From Proteles cristata cristata (lineage: Eukaryota; Chordata; Mammalia; Carnivora; Hyaenidae), in assembly GCA_017311185.1 (NCBI GenBank), contig JAESUZ010001712.1, positions 2,852,001-2,916,000 of the forward strand: 64,000 nucleotides of DNA, in the 5' to 3' direction. Positions 1-11,203 of the stretch are shown here, one piece after another (the first letter of the stretch is position 1; every line of letters begins with the position of its first letter). Under the pieces are notes generated by a model, which was given only the letters and a program-made list of their open reading frames with translations, was not told the origin of the DNA and did no database searches. A program made the translations under genes and the position numbers.

Positions 1-770
1 AAATTTTATCCAGATGTGGGGCAGGAAAGACTCCAGGTGAACTTGGGACATCTTTGTATGTCAAAACACAGGATGCTTTCAGAGATAGTGTTCTGCCAAA
101 GAATCACATAAACTGGTTTGAAGGCTTTCCCACCAACAGAATTGGGACAATTTAAGCATCAAAAAGAATAATAACTGTAATGGATTGAAAAACACCATAT
201 TGAAACACATCATATATGGACTATGTTTTTTCTTCAATTTCCTTCATCCAAAGGCCACCAGTAACACATGTACCTGAATAAGCTGATTTTCTTTTTCTCC
301 CTCTCACAAAGGAGAATGTATACCATGGGGAAGGAGGCTTAGGGAAGCACTGAAGGAGGAATCTCCATAAAAGGGTGTTAGAAGGATCATATTCTCAGAC
401 TTGGGCTTTAGTTGGGTAGTTTATGGGAGAGCCTAAGGAAGTGGAAATTTGTTCCAGATTGGGTATTCTCAGAAAATAGAGGTAATACTGTGACTGAATA
501 CCTTAATAAATGTTATCTATAGGGAGACCACAGTGGAGCAAAGAAGCAGAAGTCACTTACATTAACTAAGAGAGTGGTATTCTCTTGGTTTCATTGTGAC
601 TTTGTCTGAAGTAGTTGTTATGTGAGGTTGTTTATGTCCAATGGAAAAACACCATGGCTTAGCTGTAAGCATTAGATCAATTGGTCAGTCACGACTGAGG
701 ACCAGTTGTGAGAGTCAGATTATTCTTGGATATTAGGAGCTGCTTATTTTCCAGATAGATAGGAAGGAAA
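1..770. other. Intergenic DNA, no gene recognised
   Basis: AT-rich sequence with no long open frame and no repeat that I can name with confidence. Some phrases around 120-230 resemble degraded L1, but not enough to call. Confidence 0.4.
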
Positions 771-835
771 GAGGAAGGAAGGAAGGAAGGAAGGAAGGAA
801 GGAAGGAAGGAAGGAAGGAAGGAAGGAAGGAAGGA
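771..835. repeat. (GGAA)n microsatellite
   Basis: About 65 bp of nearly perfect GGAA repeats, preceded by imperfect GATA/GGAA units. Directly visible. Tetranucleotide arrays of this length are usually variable in copy number. Confidence 0.95.
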
Positions 836-837
836 AT

Positions 838-1640
838 ATCTAATCAAGCCTTTAGATCTAACTTCAGTTTATACAAAATACAGGGAAAAACATAAGGAAA
901 ACAACAAAGAAGTAACCCAGGAGATTGAATGTCATGTCATTCAGCTGACCCAGTCTCCAACAAATCACTACCGTTGAAATAAAGTTGGGGGTGGGGATTC
1001 CATTCCAGATTCAAAGAGATTCCAGAGACAAAACAACCAAATGCAGTTAATGATCCTTGACTGAGTTACACTTTGGACAAACCAGCTGTAAAGGATATTT
1101 TAGGGTCAACTGGGTAAATTAGAATATAGGCTGAGTGATAGAGAGCGTGAAAGAATTCCTGTTAATTCTGTGTGTTGAAATGGTATTGTGGTTATTTAGG
1201 AAAATGTGCTTTTTCTAAAAGGGATATAACTGAAGTATTTAGGAAGAAACAGCATGATATCCTCAATGAAATATATCTCATCAAAAAACAATTAGATCAA
1301 GGAATGTGGCAGAATATTAACAATTATTAAATCTAAGCAATGGAGATAGATGTTCATTATACTATTCCCTCTAACTTTTATTGTAAAAAGTCCAAAAAAG
1401 TAAAAGCAGTCACATTATGTGATTTCAACATGTGACTTCTTTTAATGTGTATTTCTGTGACACTAGTTAAGCTGAATGTATTTCCATTTTCATTTTCAGA
1501 TCTCCATAAAATTCTAATGCATCTTGTTTGCTCATTTTTGGTTCATTTAGTCATTAATTTATAAGAGATACTTGGGTATTAAAAATTTATCTGTCATATG
1601 TGCTACAACAACTTCTTTTCTAATATTTTGTCTTTACCTT
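838..1640. other. Intergenic DNA, possibly an ancient interspersed repeat
   Basis: No coding potential. The part around 850-1260 reads like an old mammalian interspersed repeat (phrases such as 'aatggtattgtggttat'), but I cannot assign a family. Confidence 0.3.
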
Positions 1641-2340
1641 TGCTCCTGATACTGTTTGGCCTACAAATTATTTAAATTTTGCTTTAGGAGCATTTCTCTA
1701 CCCCTGCCTTCCCCTCCTCCCCCAACTTGTTATATGGATTTTCTTCAGATTTCTCCTTTTAATATTTTTATTTTTTAATTTGAGATTTGTTTAATGTACA
1801 TTTTATGTTTGTATTACTACTTTTGTCCTATATGAGAATTCTGCCTGTTTCTGGATCTATTTTTAGATTTTCTATCCTGTTCCAGTAATTTGTCAGTATC
1901 ATAGTGTTTTTATTCTATTAACTTTTATTACATTTTAATATTTGTGGAACAAGGTCACTCCTCACTAATCTTCCTTCTCAAAGAAGTTTTTGGCTATTCT
2001 CTGTCATTTATTCTTACATACGAAATCTCAAATCATTTTTATATCACCTCCAGAATAATTTTTTTGAGATTATAATAGAAACAACAATAAATTCATTTAT
2101 TAATTTGGGAAGTATAATATGCCTCTCTGTATGTACAGAACATATTTTACATTTATTGATAAGATTTTATTTTTTTTCACATACATCATAAACTTTCTTA
2201 TCAGTTTTATTCAGATATTTTATAGTCTCTGTCACTACAGGGAATAGACTGTCTTCCTCATCCTAACTTTTCATTTCCAATTTATCATTTCTAGGACAGA
2301 CAATTGCTGTAGATTTAACATATCAACTCATAATCCTTTC
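1640..2340 (-). mobile_element. Degraded L1-like fragment, antisense
   Basis: T-rich sequence whose phrases (for example 'ggtcactcctcactaatctt' and 'tttttggctattct') match the reverse complement of old mammalian L1 ORF2 or 3' regions. No frame is preserved. The boundaries and subfamily are uncertain. Confidence 0.4.
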
Positions 2341-2479
2341 TCATTAATGCCCTTGGGAGCGTTGAGAAAGGCCCAAAGATGTATGGAGGAGTGAGGAAGT
2401 CAAACACCTTGGGGAAAGATGTAGTTAGTCGTATTTTTAACATATTGTTAGAGAAATAAAAGTTGGATCCTGACAGTTA

Positions 2480-4100
2480 AAACTAAAAAGTATTCACTAG
2501 AGGAAGGAAGAAAAAGTAGAACTTCCAAATTAATCTGGGAAAGAAGAATAAAGAAAACTAACCCCTGGATGAAAAAGTGAATTAAAACTAAAATTCTATA
2601 TTATCTAGAAAGAAGTGAAATGTAAATAGCTCATAGAAAAGGCTATCAGCATAGATAAGTTTCTCATCAAAGGAAAATTTAGAGCTGCAGATTTTTTTAA
2701 GACAAAAACTAAGAGGAAATTAAGCAGTTATTCAACCATCAGAAGTTATAAAAAGAGCAACCAGATAAAATGCAAGCTAAGATTGGTAAACAATAAGGAT
2801 AAAAGCTGAACTAAGCAAAATGGAAAACAGAACAAAACAGTAGAAAGGAAAAATAAAACCAAAGTTGGTTCTTTGGGTAGAACAATGAAATCATCTTTTG
2901 TCAAGTCTGAGTGAGGATTTAAAAAAAAAACTAAAATATACTATGTGAGAAATGAAAAAGCAGATTGAATCACAGATCCTGAAGAGATTGTAGAAATTTA
3001 AAAAAAATAGTATGTGGAAATGTAAGACAATACATTTTAAAATCTAGGAGAAATTAATAATTTCTCTGTTTAAAACAATCTACTAAAACTGAAGAAGTAA
3101 TATAAAATGTGAACAGACGAATAAAGATGGGAACAATAATTAAAGACCCTTTACTTAAAAGAACCAAGCCAAGATGATTTTACAGCTGAGTTCTATCTAA
3201 TCTATCTAATCTTAAAAGGATAGATTATCAATATTTATTTAAACCATTCCAGACCACAGGGACTTTAGCATTATCTTAATATAAAAATCTTTAAAAAACA
3301 TTTTTTTAATGTTTATTTTTAGTTTTGAGAGCGAGAGAGAAACCGAGTGTGAGCACAGGAGGGGAAGACAGGAAGACACAGAATCCGAAACAGGTTCCAG
3401 GATTTGAGCTGTCAGCAGAAAGCCTGACGTGGGGCTCGAACCCAGAAACTGTGAGATCATGACCTGAGCTGAAGTTGGTTGCTTAATCAACTGAGCCACC
3501 CAGGCGCCCCTAAAAATCTTTAAAAAAAACCCAGACCATAAATAGGAAAGCATAGAATTACTTTGCTTATGAACAGATGTATAGAATTTCAAAATAAAAT
3601 ATATCAAAGAAAAATAGTCATGCTAAAATAGAATTTGTTCTGGAATATAGGGATAGTACCATATTAAGAAACCAATCAGTATAATTCATTACATTAACAA
3701 ATTAAAGAACAAAAACCACATGATTAATAGATATTAAAAAGACATTTGATTAATTTCAGGACCAGTCATAGCTTTTTAAAAATAATAGAAAAAGGGATAA
3801 AATAAAACTACAGTCTTTAAAATTGGTAAAGACCATCTACCTAAAGCAGGTAGCAAACATTAAATGAGGGAATCTCAAATTAAGACTGGGATAGATACCT
3901 TTAGTAGCACTGCTATTATTCAATATTATTTTTCAAGTTTTAACAAATTTAATAAAATGAGAAGGAAATTATCAATAAACTACAGGAAAATTCAAAAATT
4001 GTATTTTCATCATCAATATGATTCACTAAGAAAACTACCGTAAGGCCAAAATCTACTAAAATTAATAAGGTAAGTTGGAACCAAGACAACAAATCAGATA
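2480..4100 (+). mobile_element. Ancient L1 (L1M-type) ORF2 fragment, interrupted by a SINE
   Basis: A-rich sequence with remnants of the L1 reverse-transcriptase region in order: 'agttggttctttg' near 2865, 'cagctgagttctat' near 3184, and 'cattacattaacaaattaaagaa...aaccacatgatta' near 3690. The frame is destroyed by indels and stops. A younger CAN-SINE (3299-3510) is inserted in it, which dates the L1 as older. Confidence 0.6.
3299..3510 (-). mobile_element. CAN-SINE (felid SINEC-type), reverse orientation
   Basis: Reverse complement of the tRNA-derived carnivore SINE: it ends with 'gccacccaggcgcccc' and starts with the T-rich complement of the tail. It is flanked by a perfect 17-bp target-site duplication, TAAAAATCTTTAAAAAA, at 3282-3298 and 3511-3527. 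Confidence 0.95.
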
Positions 4101-5110
4101 ATTATTTTTAAATCCATAGCAGTCATCTGCCCTAGAAATGATAGATTAGAAATGAAAGTGAGTAGGTGAAGGAGAGATCCTGTGGCTTTCCTTTCCTCCA
4201 GCTGCCCTCCTTCCCTTTCTTCTTTCCTGTTTTACTAAGGTTTGTAAACTTGGGAATATCAGTGACTGTGGCCTGAAGGCTGGGACTGTTGCCTGAAGTG
4301 CCTACACATGATCTGCCCAGTGTGAAGGGGCTCAAGGGAGCCAGGCTCTCTGCAGGGCAGCTCCGGGGGGGGGGGGGGAGGGGGGGCTCCGAGTGGGAGT
4401 GTTCCAGGAGGCCCAGGCAGACGCTACAAGGAGCCTGGCCTCAGGAGTGCCACAGTGTCACTTCCACTGCATTTGATCACTCAAGCATGTCCTGAAGCCC
4501 AGCTCAGATTCAAGGGGGAAGAAATAAGACTCTTCCTTTCAAAGTAAATATGACTGAAAAAAACCCAAACCCAAAACCAACCAGCCAAACAAAAACCTCA
4601 CTAAGTAAACAATGACTTGGGTGAGCAGCAAGGCTGACTGAGGGGGCAACATAGAAGCCGAGAGCCGGACCACATGAAGGACGGGCCTTGAAGACGCGAG
4701 AAAAGGGGAGGGGTGTGGTGAGCTGCAGTTGGCAAAGCCACGGGGGCCAGAGTAGGTAAGATTTTGTAAACTGGGCTGAGAAATTTGGATTTTATTCTAA
4801 GTAGTTCTTATTTCAGGAATTACTTAATAAAGGTTTTAGCAGAGGCCAATGGAATCTACATTCTCTACAGAATTGCTTTTTGGGGAAGAGCAAGAGCAGG
4901 GGCAGGGAGGCTGAGAGACATCTTGGACATCTAGTCCAAGGAAGCAGTGATGGTGCTTAGACCTGGGGGGTTGTGGGGAAGGTGCTGAGCACTAGACAGA
5001 TCCAGGATATGTTTTGGAGGCAGAGGCTACTCTACTTAATAATGGATTAGATGATTGGGCTGTAGGAAAATCAAATAATCCAGGATAATCCCTACATCAA
5101 GACATGTTTC
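4100..5110. other. Intergenic DNA with an old interspersed-repeat-like stretch
   Basis: No gene recognised. About 4750-5090 ('ttttgtaaactgggctgag...ttggattttattctaag...aatccaggataatcc') looks like a common old mammalian interspersed repeat that I cannot name. The G-run within this stretch is listed separately. Confidence 0.35.
4365..4386 (+). repeat. Poly(G) tract, G-quadruplex candidate
   Basis: A run of 14 G, then A, then 7 more G, bounded by CTCC on both sides. The G-rich strand is the + strand. It is long enough to fold into a quadruplex and to be a sequencing or assembly weak point. Confidence 0.85.
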
Positions 5111-5375
5111 AAGAAATCCTCTCAAAGGTTCTTCCTCGATTTTTCCCCTTCTTTACATTCCATATACTCCCCGCAGTCCGCCACCAGGTCCTGTCCATTC
5201 GGCCATCCCACATGTCCCAAATCCTACTGCTGCTCATCATCTTCCCGGCCAGCCCAAGCCACCAACACCTCTCACCCGGATTATTGTAACAACTTCCTGG
5301 GCGATCTCCCCCTCCGTACCCTTGCTGCATAGTCAGCTCTCATCAAGTACTCAGAATGATATTTTTAAAAATCAA

Positions 5376-5600
5376 GGGCAGCTGGGTGGCTCAGCCAGTT
5401 AAGCTTTGAACCCTTGGTTTCAGCTCAGGTCATGATCTCGCAGTTTTGTGGGTTTGAGCTCCGCATCAGGCTCTGCACTGGCAGCTCAGAACTTTCTTGA
5501 GATTCTCTTTCTCTCTCCCCATCTCTCTGTTCCTTCCCTACTCTCACTGTCTCTGTCTCTTTCAAAATAAATAAACTTAAAAAAAATAAAGTAAAAAAAT
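5376..5600 (+). mobile_element. CAN-SINE, older copy
   Basis: Begins 'gggcagctgggtggctcag', followed by a diverged tRNA-like head, a CT-rich stretch and an AATAAA-bearing A-rich tail. Divergence is higher than in the 53941 or 58733 copies, and no clear target-site duplication was found. Confidence 0.85.
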
Positions 5601-6132
5601 GTAAATCATATCATGCCCTTCTCTTTCTCAAAATGTTTCAATCTCTACCTCACTTAGAAAATAGTGTAAAGCCCTCACCATGGCCTGCAAGCCTTCACCC
5701 TGTAGCCCCTGCCGACCCTCAGCCTCACTCCTAGTCTCCTCTACTTATCCTGGCTCTGTGGTTCTGATCACAGGGAGAATGCAGCTGCCTCAGGGCCTTT
5801 GTGCTTCCTGCCTTCTCTGCCTACAGTGTTTTTCTCATTCCCTGGCATCATTCAAGTCTCTATTCACATGTCTCAAACTCAGGGACACCTATTTCCACCT
5901 AAGCCCCTCATCCCTCACTTTAGCACCATAATCCTCTTTCATATGCCTTTATTGCACAAATTGCTCACCTGAAATTCCATTTCATTTGTGTCTCTACTTA
6001 TTTATTTGTTGTATGTTTATTTGCTGTATGTCTCTTCCATCAGCATATAAGTTCCATAAGAGAAGCAGCCTTGTCTGTCATGTTCATTGCTATAGACCCA
6101 GACCTGTGCTTGGTACAAAGCAGGCACTTAAG

Positions 6133-6293
6133 GGGCACCTAGGTGGCTCAGTTGGTTAAGCGTCCAACTTCGGCTCAGGTCATGACCTCACAGTTCGTGG
6201 GTTCAAGCCCTGCATCGGGCTCTGCTGACAGCCAGCTCAGAGCCTGTTTCAGATCCTGTGTCTCCCTCTCTCTCTGACCCTCCCCTGCTCATG

Positions 6294-6332
<39 letters not shown>

Positions 6333-6367
6333 AAATAAATAAAACATTAAAAAAAATTAAAAAGAAA
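6133..6367 (+). mobile_element. CAN-SINE with (CT)n expansion
   Basis: A complete SINE beginning 'gggcacctaggtggctcag', with an internal (TC)n run at about 6297-6330 and an A-rich tail. It is flanked by an 18-bp target-site duplication with one mismatch (6115-6132 and 6368-6385). Confidence 0.93.
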
Positions 6368-6433
6368 ACAAAGAAGGCACTTAAGTAATATTTGTGGAAA
6401 TGAACAAATGAATAAATGTTAGCTATTATTATT

Positions 6434-6628
6434 TTTTTAATTTTTAATGTTTTTATTCATTTTTGAGAGACACAGAGAAACAGGGAAAGACACAGAATCT
6501 GAAGCAGGCTCCAGGCTCTCAGCTGTCAGCACAAAGCCTGATGCTGGGCTCAAGCCCATGAACCATGAGGTCATGGCCTGAGCTGAAGTCATATGCTTAA
6601 CTGACTGAGCCACCCAGGTGCCCCAAGT
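6434..6628 (-). mobile_element. CAN-SINE, reverse orientation
   Basis: Ends with 'gagccacccaggtgcccc' and starts with a T-rich tail complement. It is flanked by GCTATTATTATT at 6422-6433 and 6629-6640. It lies only about 60 bp after another SINE in the opposite orientation. Confidence 0.92.
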
Positions 6629-6639
6629 GCTATTATTAT

Positions 6640-7060
6640 TAATATTAGTATGAGTTGGTTGCTATATCCTCTTGGTTTTTCCTTTGAAATGACTCTTCAC
6701 TCATACCTCCTTTTCATACTCACTGCCATCTCCTGGATCCAGGCCCCTCTCCCTCCACACCTGCTGACTGCTGCAGCCTTCTTCCTGGGCTCCAAAACTC
6801 CAGGCACGCTCCTTTTCCTTCTCCAGGCCTTTGTTACAGCACTACCCAGTCAGTCTTCCTGAAGCATTGCTTCATCATTTTACATCTCCTTTCCAACAGC
6901 GTGAAGTCTAATCACTGTAGCCTTATAGTCATTTCCCTCCTAGCTGATCTCTGGGTCTTCTTCTCCAGCTTAATTTCCCATTACTTCCTTGTGTGAACCC
7001 TGGCCCCCAGCCAAGTTGCCATACTTGCTCAAAACTGGTACTTTTCTATGCCTGTGAGTT
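6640..7060 (+). mobile_element. L2-like fragment
   Basis: Phrases such as 'cttctccaggcctttgttacagcact' and 'catctcctttccaacagcgtgaagtct' resemble L2 3' sequence. Short open frames here are incidental. Confidence 0.4.
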
Positions 7061-7334
7061 GACCTACACCACTTGCCCCATCTCCCAAACCTTCTTCATT
7101 ATTCCAAGTCGAAATCAAATCTCATATCCCTGTTGGCTGCCTCAGAAGCAAGAACTCCCTCTCCTCCTGAGTAGCCTGAAATTTATTTTCCTCGCACGTC
7201 ATTTGGGCCTAGTATTGCCTCAGTCATATTTTATAGTGACAATACATTTTGTACATGAATATTAAGGTGTACTCAGTCCTGTTTTCTCAAATATATAGCC
7301 AGGAGGTCCAATCACTCACTTTAGCTTAAGGCTT

Positions 7335-7515
7335 ACAGTTGGATCCCTGTCCTGTCCCTTATTATGTGCACTTGGGCAGATTCTATAAGCTTTCTGAGTT
7401 TGTTTCCTTTTCAGGAAAATGGGGATAATAACATTTATCTCGTAGTGCTGTCATTAAAATTGGATGTGTTCAAGTACAGTGATTAATACACAGTGGACTT
7501 CAGTTAATTGTTATT
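7335..7515 (+). mobile_element. MIR SINE remnant
   Basis: 'cttgggcagattctataagctttctgag...aggaaaatggggataataacatttatctcgtagtgctg...attaatacacag' matches the order of the core and 3' parts of MIR. It is old and diverged. Confidence 0.6.
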
Positions 7516-7519
7516 CCTT

Positions 7520-9869
7520 TTTGCATCGCACACAGTGCCACTTCATAATGTGATTGATGGATTTGCAAATAGGCGGAGAAATATTTTAACAGTCATTATA
7601 CCGCCAGCTAGCCATATCATGCATATTTCATAAAGACTACTGCTTTGAAATAAATGTTTATTCTTGGTGCCCCCTCCGTCTGTTTTGCTTCAGGCATTAC
7701 TGTTTTCACTCGATCAGTGACACCAGAGTCCATCTGGGCAGCACTACATTTTTGCTACATTATTTCTACCCCCGTGGGAGCAGTGATCACAATGTCTTTC
7801 CTGCAGCGAGGGTGTCCATTATGCACAAGAACGGGAATGATGACAGAAATGGCCACTTTTGCAACCAGATTTCTCGAAGGTAAGTGATTCACGAAATGCA
7901 GTTCCAGAAATAAGCTTATCTGAGCAGGAGGACCATTTGCTGGGATTGACTCAGGCACACAAATTCTAAAGTCTTCTCCAGTCTTAGGTTCTGGGAACAT
8001 CATTCCCACAATATTGAGTAGGCTCTTTCCTGGCCTAGTGCCCCATTTTCGGTGATGTTATAATCTGTGTTTTTTATTCTCTCCAATTTTCCTACTTCGA
8101 TCTCAGCAGTCAGAGCTGTTGTTAGAGGTCTAGCTCAATCTTTTCCATGCTGGAAAGCCTGCACCGAGAGGAAGATAAGGATACAGAAAACTCTGCCTAG
8201 TTGTCACTGGGGCTCACAGCCAGGAGTCAGTCTCTGCACAGGGGCTCCCTGGCTCATGCTTACAGGTCGCTGGGCAGGAGATGTACTGCCAGTGCCTTGT
8301 CTTTTGACTGCGACATAGATCATGAAGGACAGAGAACCATCACAGAACTGGCAGGGCAATATTGTTTTCTTTTGTTTTCCTCCTACACAACAGGGACAAG
8401 ATGGAAAGTTTAAAATTTGCAGCTGAGGTGATGTAGTCAGGTGGATCCGTCGGGATCTCAGCAGCAGGCAGCATACTCACATGGGGAATGGAGGAGAGCT
8501 CAGTAGAGGAACTGCTTAGGTAGGTGCAGGCAGGTAAAGTGAAACAAGGGCTAGTGCTCCAAGGCCAGCAACAGCGAAGGCTCTTACCCAGTAGGCCACA
8601 GGGTAAGAGAAAGGAGTTATTACAAGAACCCAGAGAAAGTACCTGTAGATCTAAGAGAAGGCTGCTTAATAGACACCATGTCTTCAGTAGAGGTGTCTGC
8701 AGCTCATGGTGACTGGGCAAGGAGCAAACTGGAGGAAATAGACACTGGCTGCTTCTTCCTCACCCTGTTATCTCCTGATAGTACTTCCTAATGGCTGAAC
8801 CATCTTCTGTCAGAAGCCAAAGGATGGGGCGCCTGTTGATGCCATGTATGATGTTCAGGCTTCCTGGGCATAAAGCAGGGTTTCTAGAAAATGTAAAGGT
8901 GGGTCTGGAGGGGCAGAGGAGAAACGTTTAGCAAACGGGGTTTGCTGGTTTAGATATTAGTGGGTCTAATGGATCAGGCAGGCAGCAGGCCTGTCAAGAA
9001 TCCATGTGAACAAGTTAATTCATCATTTGGGGCTCATGGAGAAGAGGATTGTGAACTGAAATGAGAAGAAAGGAGGTAGGGAATTGAACAGGGTCATGTC
9101 TGGCATGTGGTTTCCTGGAGCCCTGTGCTGGGACTCGGGTCTGAGAAACGTTTTAAGATTCAGACCTTTCACAAGGGATATATCCCATTTCTCGTCTAGT
9201 TCTTCCCCATTCTGTTAATCCCTAGTCCCCAAATTGACTCTTTGAGTCAAGGAAGCCCTAACTTCTGGAGCTGGGTATAGAGTGAGGAAGGGACTATGTT
9301 CCCTCCTTCACTGAAGTAAGGTGGAGAGTTTCAAGGAATGTGGCACTTCCCTATCCAAATAGGGATTTGTGACTTAGGAACTTTAGGAGATAATCTTTTG
9401 TCTCAAAGGAGGTACCCAGAGTGTTGAGGGGGTAGTGAGGGACCATCCTCCCCCCTCCCCACCCATAGGCTTCTGGGGCATAGATTTGAACAAGAGTGAA
9501 AGAGGAAGAATATGAGAAGACTGTGGATGAACTCACATTAGACACTTTCAGGAATTTCTATAAAGACAGAGATGTGGGGGAAAGCGGGAGACATGACATT
9601 AGGTGGTAGGTGCAAAGGAAATGCAGTTGTAAGTATTAATATGACCCCATTTATATCCACATGCTAAGGAGGTCAGGAGTAGTATAGTTAGATTAAAATA
9701 TTTTTTGCACACTGGCTTACTTTTAGTTCTGTTGTACTGTAGTTAGCGGAGAAATCTGTCTCAGATTTAAAGTGCATTTTTCCTCCATCAGTGTTCAATA
9801 TGTGTTCTACAAATTGTATCTCCAGGGCAGGGATCCTATAACTTATTTTTGTGCCATGAAATCCTTCCT
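7520..9869. other. Intergenic DNA, no gene recognised
   Basis: Mostly unique-looking sequence. Apart from the exon-like segment at 7694-7879, I see no coding signature and no repeat I can name. Confidence 0.4.
7694..7879 (+). other. Exon-like open segment with canonical splice signals (hypothetical)
   Basis: The segment is bounded by a pyrimidine-rich acceptor ('ctgttttgcttcag') and a strong donor ('gaag/gtaagt'). It is 186 bp, a multiple of three, and open in one frame (ORF 7654-7887), encoding a short hydrophobic stretch and Cys-rich 'RGCPLC'. I do not recognise the peptide, and no partner exon is evident. It may be a lncRNA exon or chance. It lies about 14.3 kb upstream of NPY on the same strand. 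Confidence 0.15.
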
Positions 9870-9885
9870 TAGAAAAATGTTTTTA

Positions 9886-10108
9886 TTTTATTTTATTTTT
9901 TTTATTTTTTATTTGTTTCTAGGAGAGAGAGAGAGACAGCGTGAGCAGGGGAGGGTCAGAGAGAGAGGGACTCACAGACTGAAACAGGCTCCAGGCTCTG
10001 AGCTGGCAGTCAGCACAGAGCCTGACGCGGGGCTCGGACCCACGAACCGCGAGATCATGACCTAAGCGAAAGTCAGACGCTTAACCGACTAAGCCACCCA
10101 GGCGCCCC
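9886..10108 (-). mobile_element. Young CAN-SINE, reverse orientation
   Basis: Carries 'atttgtttctaggagagag' and 'ctggcagtcagcacagagcctgacgcggggctcg', the diagnostic form of the youngest-looking copies here. It is flanked by a perfect 16-bp duplication, TAGAAAAATGTTTTTA, at 9870-9885 and 10109-10124. Confidence 0.96.
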
Positions 10109-10928
10109 TAGAAAAATGTTTTTAAATGCATAACAAAAACATAGGATTACAAAGAAAAGTTTAATATCGAAATACAGATGTTAAGTATTTGAATGTGATA
10201 TAATTAAATATATACTTCATTATTAATGCATTAATGACCATTAATAAGATCTAGTAGTGGATCTAATAATCAGCATACTTTCGAAGGTTCATGAGTGTAG
10301 TGCTGTTTTAAGGTTTCTGCCTCATCCGCAATGTGATGTGACACTTATTGTAATGTCTATTGATGTTCCAGTCAGAGGAAATGATAACATGGCTGTGATC
10401 ATTTCCACTCTCATAAATGAAGGAAATACTAAACTTTAGCTAGAGTAGTGACCACAAGGGCATATTTTTTTCATTCAATTTCATAGACATCCTGGATTCT
10501 ACCCATGAGCCCCTTATCAACAGCCTTGCTAGGATCTCCTTTCTTCTGTCCTTCAGCCCGTCAGACAAAAACAAAGGCAGCATGAAACTAAAATTTTCAG
10601 ATGTATAGTATCAGAGGAGTCTGATCTATCCCACCTCCTGACTTCTCCCCTCATGCCATGGAAAATTCTAGATAAACATAATAGGCTAGAGAGGAAAGGG
10701 TGGAGCCACCTATTTTGAGGAAGTCAGAATGTTCTAGGAGATCCCGAGAGTCTCAGAGCTGTCCCTGAAGCCACGGCTGAAGAGGACCCTCCTATCCCAC
10801 TCGCAGAGTCAGCCTGTTACCCTCTGAACCCATTGTGTTTGGAGACACAGGCTCTGATCAGTCCCACAATAATGTGCCTTGCATGCGTGCCTTCTTTTAT
10901 GGACTACCTGTGAGAAGAGAGGGCTTGA

Positions 10929-11120
10929 GGGGTGCCTGGGTGGCTTAGTCGGTTAAGCGTCCGACTTTTGCTTAGGTCATGATCTCGCGGTTGTGGATTC
11001 GAGCCCCGCGCCGGGCTCTGTGCTGACTGCCAGCTCAGAGTCTGGAGCCTGTTTCAGTCTGTGAGTCCCTCTCTCTCTGACCCTCCCCTGCTCACTCTGT
11101 CTCTCTATCTCTCCTAGAAA

Positions 11121-11179
<59 letters not shown>

Positions 11180-11187
11180 ATAGAAGA
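10929..11187 (+). mobile_element. Young CAN-SINE with expanded (AAAT)n tail
   Basis: Begins 'ggggtgcctgggtggcttag' and has the 'tctcctagaaataaat' end. The tail has expanded into about 60 bp of AAAT repeats (11122-11181). It is flanked by a perfect 16-bp duplication, AGAAGAGAGGGCTTGA, at 10913-10928 and 11188-11203. Confidence 0.96.
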
Positions 11188-11203
11188 AGAAGAGAGGGCT
11201 TGA

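Larger units (their letters stand above)
5110..6415 (+). mobile_element. L2-like ancient LINE, interrupted by two SINEs
   Basis: Pyrimidine-rich phrases typical of the mammalian L2 3' region are seen, such as 'caagccttcaccctgtagcc', 'cagggcctttgtgcttcctg', 'ttcaagtctctattcacatgtc' and 'ataagttccataagagaagcagccttgtctgtc'. CAN-SINEs at 5376-5600 and 6133-6367 sit within it. No coding frame is preserved, and the limits are approximate. Confidence 0.55.
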
